Origin: Udeniomyces pyricola
Lineage: Eukaryota > Basidiomycota > Tremellomycetes > Cystofilobasidiales > Mrakiaceae
NCBI GenBank assembly: GCA_039545295.1
Contig: BCIK01000005.1
Location: forward strand, 655,142 to 719,141
Direction of reading: 5' to 3'
Length of the DNA stretch: 64,000 nucleotides
In this document: positions 57,493-64,000 of the stretch, piece by piece
Layout of the letters: every line of letters starts with the position of its first letter
Position numbering within the stretch: the first letter of the stretch is position 1
Made by a program: the position numbers and the translations under genes
The notes under the pieces: generated by a model
Seen by the model: the letters and a program-made list of their open reading frames with translations, nothing else
Told to the model about the DNA's origin: nothing
Databases searched by the model: none

Positions 57493-59772
57493 ATGCTACC
57501 CGACTGCCCGACCATTGCCGAGCACGCATCCCTCCAGACCTCCACTATGACTACCCCTAGCGACGACAATCTGCCCCCCTCCACCTCACTCGCACAAGAT
57601 CCTTCTTGGTCACTCCTTGACAAATATTCTCCGTCGAATATCGGAGATAAGCACGTGGAGTTTGAAGGGGTCGTCAAAATCATTGCAGAAGATCGGGATA
57701 GCGGATTGTCGAGGGGGAGGACGAAATTAGCCGTGAGAAAGATGTGAGTGGCCTGTTTGGCATTTTCATTTGCGTATCAGGATTTTTTTTGGGTCAGAGT
57801 CGGAGCTGGTGCTGGATAGATCTGAATAGGATAGGTTGTTGTCTTGTAGTTCTCCCCTACATGGTAGGGGTGAAGATAAAGGATGGAGGGACGCGGGAAG
57901 AGGAGAAAAGGACAAGAAATGGGAGCTAAATGAGACTTGTCTGACCTCATGCCCATTCTTTCTTCGTCTTGCCTTCTTCTTGTTCCCCTTGGTATCCCTT
58001 TTCAATGACCCCATCACAATTTATGCCTGTTTGACTGTCATTCTCAGGTCGATGCCTTTGACTTTTGTCCGCACACCTGATCCTCAGGACCTCGATGACC
58101 GTACGTATACCCTATACTTTTGATACCGCCTCCACCCGGTTTCGTCGACCACCTGATCTTGGCCCCGTAGAGCGATCGGTCCGATCACACCCTTCCCCTT
58201 CCGCGTCTCGTTTCATTCCGTTTCGGACCTCCTTCAACCACCACACTCACTCACAAACAATGTTTACTTTGTTCAAATATGCTTCTAGCTTCGTTCACTC
58301 CAACACCTCAACGCAAGCTATGTCTACGAATCCCGTCCTTCTGTCGCGTCTTACCTAACCCGTGCCAGTCGCCGACAGAGCTCCAGCTCAATCCACCTCG
58401 CTCCTGCCTTGCCAGACCAACCGTCCGACAGCGCTCTGCCTCATACCAACCACCCGCCGTTGTCCGAGGGACCGACGATAGCTCTTGCCAGTTGCAAGCC
58501 AAGCTCCGAAAGACTTGTTCACCTCCTCGAATTCGATCGCCTTCCAATCCACCTCCACCGGCGCCGTCTGCCTTTTGCTCCGCGGCGTCTCTCGTCTCTT
58601 CGTCCCTCCCGTCGACCAGTTCCCTTGCACACTATGCCCAGCAACCACCCGCCCCATCAACTGAACGCAAGCCTTTGTTGCGAAGATTGTCGACGGCTGC
58701 CTCAACTGCCTCATCAGTGTCCTCAAGCGGCTCAAATATGTCACCGTCAACTCCTATCGCCCAAGACGTGACGGAACCTTTACTGGCATGTTGCATCGAT
58801 TGCTTTCGAGCGACCGAAGCTGTACTCGAATCACCTAGTTTGACCGATACCGATGCTTGGGAGCACATTCCGTTCTCACCTTCTGCGAAGGAAAAGCGGC
58901 GGAAGGATGCGGAGGAGGCGATGAGCAAGGCCCGGATCTTTGGGGGGGTCGGAGTGAACCCATCCTCGGCACGTCTGCCGAGCTCAGCCACGGGCGTCGT
59001 TGAGGAGGAGAACGAAGAGGAGGAGAACACGGGCGAGGCTGTTTTGAGTAAGGAGGACAGTCCGCTAGGACGGAAGGTCCGGAGTTTGCTTGTCGATGAA
59101 GTTTCAATGGCTCGACGGGCGAGTCAGACGTCGATGATGCAATTCAAAGAGGAGATGGAACGGGACCTTACTGCAGCGCCCAACGGCAATTCTATCGTCG
59201 ATGCCCCTCATCACGGCACTACCATTCTCAACGACGTGACCTCATCGTCAGCTTCGGTCGAGCCCATTACCGTACCCACCTCCATGTCGTCATCTCCGTT
59301 CCAATCCCATCACGTTCGCCAGCCTCCTCGATTGACGCCTCCTCGAAGACAAGCTCCCTTCCAACATCCCAACACGCCCACCCCCCTTCCCTCGCCCCCT
59401 TGTTCGCCTCCCAAATCGCAGCCCCTGACGATGACTATGCCTTCGCCGTCGTTGGAACTCAACCATTGTCTTGGATCCCCCCTTACCCCTCCGATGCTCG
59501 ATCCCAATGGCGGCGACGTCGATCGCCAACTCGATCTCACGCCACATGCTGCATCCAAGATGCTTGCTTCCACTCCCTCACTCTCCCGGTCTATCTCTAC
59601 TCCCGAAAGAGGAGACCCTGGGGCCTCGCTCGCTGGAGGAACGGAAAGCGTCTCTAGTGGAACAAAGCACTGGGGGAACTCGACGAGGAAGCAGCTGAAG
59701 GGCATGTTTAGCTTTGGTAAAGGGACATTTGGTGCCGTCGGCCAGGCTAGTGCAGCGAGCGGACGGTTCTGA
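57493..59772 (+). CDS. Ser/Pro-rich fungal protein of unknown function
   Basis: Exons 57493-57743 and 58048-58104 read MLPDCPTIAEHASLQ... through AVRKMSMPLTFVRTPDPQ and DLDDRT; a third starts at 58318 (YVYESRPSVASYLTRASRRQ). From about 58700 a different frame is coding to the stop at 59770-59772, so at least one more intron lies in 58400-58700; I could not place it. The C-terminal part has LLACCIDCFRATEAVLESPS, a charged helix (AKEKRRKDAEEAMSKARIFGG), an EEENEEEEN acidic run, SPLGRKVRSLLVDEVSMARR, then Pro/Ser-rich sequence and the end GNSTRKQLKGMFSFGKGTFG. No known domain recognised. The fixed, basic-aromatic C-terminus suggests a short functional motif. Confidence 0.6.
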
Positions 59773-60544
59773 AGTCACTTGTGTTTGGAGTTGTAATAGT
59801 AGTAATAGTAGCAGTAGTGGCGGTTCGCGCTGAGGGATGAACGTACAGGAGGACTGGGCTCATACTTTCCCTTCTTAGTCGTTGATCTTTCTTTGTGCTA
59901 GTACGATATTCGTTGAGCTTATGGTTCCCGTTGCACCTTTGTTTCCTTCTTATGATCCGCCTACCCATGGGTTTGTTGTTGGACTCCTATCATTTCCTTA
60001 ATCGATCTCCATCTTCATCTCGGTCCGACTAGCGTTATCCCTGTGTTTGCCTTGTTTGTGTTATATCCTGTAGGACTCTTGTTCAGTAGTATGGTGTTGT
60101 ACGTGATAATGGCCGATGATGTCCATCGTCGGCGCCTGCCATTAGCGGATCGCAGGATGCAGGAACTGGTTGGTTTACAACTAGTGGCCGCTATCGTCCA
60201 ATTACGTACTGTACTGTGTTCATCTGATCGTGAGAGAGTTCGGCCGTCTACCAGATGGATATATGCGTCCACGAGACAAAAAGAAAACCGACACACATAT
60301 GTACATGATGCGCGCACGAATTGACTTAGCACCCATCACTGGCATACAAAATTATACAATTAGGAAATTGGAAAGAACATTGGCACCGCCTCTTGCTACT
60401 ACCGCCTCACGAATGAACCGACCAACGGTGAGCGATTCGATCGATGATATGATGAGCCCATCTTGGAACGCACTCACCACCCTTCCAACCCCCTCAGCCA
60501 CCAGTCCCTCACATACCCACCACACAACATACAACACGCATTCA

Positions 60545-60576
<32 letters not shown>

Positions 60577-60590
60577 TCACTCACTCCATC
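59773..60590. other. intergenic region, leader of YPT7
   Basis: About 800 nt with no gene seen, ending in an ACAC-rich leader just before the YPT7 ATG. Confidence 0.45.
60545..60571 (+). repeat. (AC)n dinucleotide repeat in the YPT7 leader
   Basis: About 13 AC units ending some 20 nt before the YPT7 start codon, probably within its 5' UTR. Confidence 0.8.
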
Positions 60591-62874
<2,284 letters not shown>

Positions 62875-63538
62875 TCGATCCATCATCATCATCATCATCG
62901 CGTTCGGAACGGGACGCCGGGCTTAATAGTCTGGTTCAGCCTGATTTTGAGGGAAGGGGCGGAGGGGAGGGAGGGAGGGTCCGGGGGCGAGGAGTAAGAG
63001 AGGGAGTTGGCGAACGGCCAACAGATTGAAGGATGGACATTCCCCCCTCCCCCATCCCCTTTCTTCCTTTTTTTTTCTCCTTGTTTCTAAATTCAATCGT
63101 TTTTTTTCTCTTCTCCTCCTTCTCCTTGCCTTCCTATTCTCTCTCCTCCCTCTCTCTTGTTCTCCTTTCGTTTCCTTTTTTTCTTTTTCTTTCTCTCCCC
63201 CGATATTATCATTAATACACGGGCCGCTTCGCAATCATATGCATGCAGGCCAGTCCTTTTATAACGTCACTTGCATGCATGTCTATGGTCAACTGATCAT
63301 CGATAAGAAAAAAAAAAAAAAAAAGGGCAAGGCCTCCAGAGGTGGAAGAAGAATGGAAAGAACAAAACAAAACAAAATGAAAGGGAGAGGTGGTGGGTGG
63401 ACAAGAGAAGAAAGAAGGGATATATATCTCTTTTCCTCCTCCCTTCCCCCTTGACCTCCTTCAGAGGAGCCCTACGTACATCGACGTCCCCCTACACTTC
63501 CCTTTCTCCCTCCCCCCCTTCCCCCCTCTCCTTTCTCA
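62875..63538. other. convergent 3' region between YPT7 and RPB1
   Basis: Contains a CAT repeat (62881-62898), a T-rich/C-rich stretch, an A17 run (63308-63324) and two TGCATGCA palindromes (63240-63247, 63272-63279). No gene seen. Confidence 0.5.
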
Positions 63539-64000
63539 TCACCGTTTCCACGTCGGGCTCGCCGCGCCTCCTCCACCTTGCTTCTTCCAACTCGCATTCG
63601 GTGAGCTCGCGCCTCCACTCGCACCCGCTGCCGCCGGCGGCGACCTGGGTGAGAAACTCGGACTCGCCGGGGAGTAATTCGGACTCGTCGGTGAGAAGCT
63701 CGGGCTCGCGGGCGAATAACTCGGACTTGCCGGGGAGAAACTCGGACTAGCGGGTGAATACGTTGGTGACGTGGGAGAGTACCGAGGACTCGTGGGAGAG
63801 TATCCTGGTGAACCACCCCCACCGCCACCGGCGTTGTACTGTGGCGACGTAGGTGAGAACCGAGGACTCGAAGGGGAGTATCGAGGGCTCGAAGGCGAGT
63901 ACGAAGGGGAAGCCGGGGAGTACGAAGGAGACGACGGGGAAAAGTTGGGTGACGAAGGTGAGAACGTCGGGGATGAGGGTGAGAAACTCGGGGACGACGG
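63539..64000 (-). CDS. RPB1: RNA polymerase II largest subunit Rpb1, C-terminal domain (partial, 3' end)
   Basis: The minus strand from the right edge reads a continuous frame of heptads to a TGA at 63539-63541, with no ATG in the window, so no ORF search keyed on ATG would find it. About 16 heptads of the Y/F-S-P-x-S-P-x type are visible, interrupted once by a Gly-rich spacer ([12 protein letters not shown]), then a distal tail [17 protein letters not shown] followed by [18 protein letters not shown] and the stop. The CTD recruits capping, splicing and termination factors in a phosphorylation-dependent way. Position 1 is Phe in about seven heptads; position 4 is often Ser or Ala rather than Thr; position 7 varies (S, T, N, R, Q). 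The catalytic body lies beyond the right edge. Confidence 0.92.
   Translation of the reverse strand, partial: PSSPSFSPSSPTFSPSSPNFSPSSPSYSPASPSYSPSSPRYSPSSPRFSPTSPQYNAGGGGGGSPGYSPTSPRYSPTSPTYSPASPSFSPASPSYSPASPSFSPTSPNYSPASPSFSPRSPPAAAGASGGASSPNASWKKQGGGGAASPTWKR

Noticed and set aside
63472..63828. 118-codon minus-strand frame rich in R, V and H
   Set aside because: It is a frame-shifted reading of the RPB1 heptad array; the heptad frame is on the same strand.

Overview
The window is nuclear DNA from an intron-rich fungus, very probably a basidiomycetous yeast. Genes are broken by many short GT..AG introns, donors are often GTNCGT, branch sites resemble CTAAC/CTGAC, introns and UTRs are pyrimidine rich, and the gene set is typical of fungi (CHS7, GND1, GNA1, ELP1, YPT7, an RSC1/2-like subunit). 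A Tremellomycete with high intron density, such as the Cystofilobasidiales, would fit, but the sequence alone does not settle this. I see no operons, transposons, tRNA or rRNA genes, CRISPR arrays or prophage. Three N bases (14579, 14583, 21020) show that this is a draft assembly.

Layout from left to right: CHS7, a chitin synthase export chaperone (+, 766-2799); an ER class I alpha-1,2-mannosidase, GH47 (+, 3763-7212); two paralogous, probably mitochondrial short-chain dehydrogenases placed tail to tail (+, 7703-9806; -, 10213-12170); a small CoA-binding-domain protein (+, 13149-14279); ELP1 of Elongator (-, 14906-21352); a large PPR-like mitochondrial protein (+, 22434-26721); GND1, 6-phosphogluconate dehydrogenase (-, 27630-30588); GNA1, glucosamine-6-phosphate N-acetyltransferase (+, 31338-32746); an MFS sugar transporter (-, 34006-37444); an RSC1/2-like bromodomain-BAH chromatin protein (-, 38592-43309); a Ser/Pro-rich orphan (+, 44135-45729); an uncharacterised polytopic membrane protein (+, 46894-49610); a Ser/Thr/Pro-rich orphan (+, about 51243-52649); an MSS116-like mitochondrial DEAD-box helicase (-, 53142-56563); another Ser/Pro-rich orphan (+, 57493-59772); YPT7/RAB7 (+, 60591-62874); and the 3' end of RPB1 with its C-terminal heptad repeats (-, 63539 to beyond 64000).

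The genes do not form one pathway, but several share themes. CHS7 and GNA1 both serve chitin synthesis: GNA1 acts on the route to UDP-GlcNAc and CHS7 lets chitin synthase leave the ER. GND1, the sugar transporter and the two SDRs belong to sugar or polyol and NADPH metabolism. The PPR protein and the DEAD-box helicase both look mitochondrial and RNA-directed. Exon models for CHS7, MNS1, both SDRs, the CoA-binding gene, the PPR gene, GNA1 and YPT7 were built by hand; they keep frame and sum to whole codons.

The most interesting signals are: an RPB1 C-terminal domain in which Phe replaces Tyr at position 1 in about half of the heptads, alternating Y/F near the end; an unusual density of microexons (8, 8, 8, 9, 11 and 12 nt); the inverted SDR pair with different intron content; a DEGD motif in the DEAD-box helicase; C-homopolymers that lie on the sense strand in every intron where they occur; and an apparent excess of the palindrome TGCATGCA.
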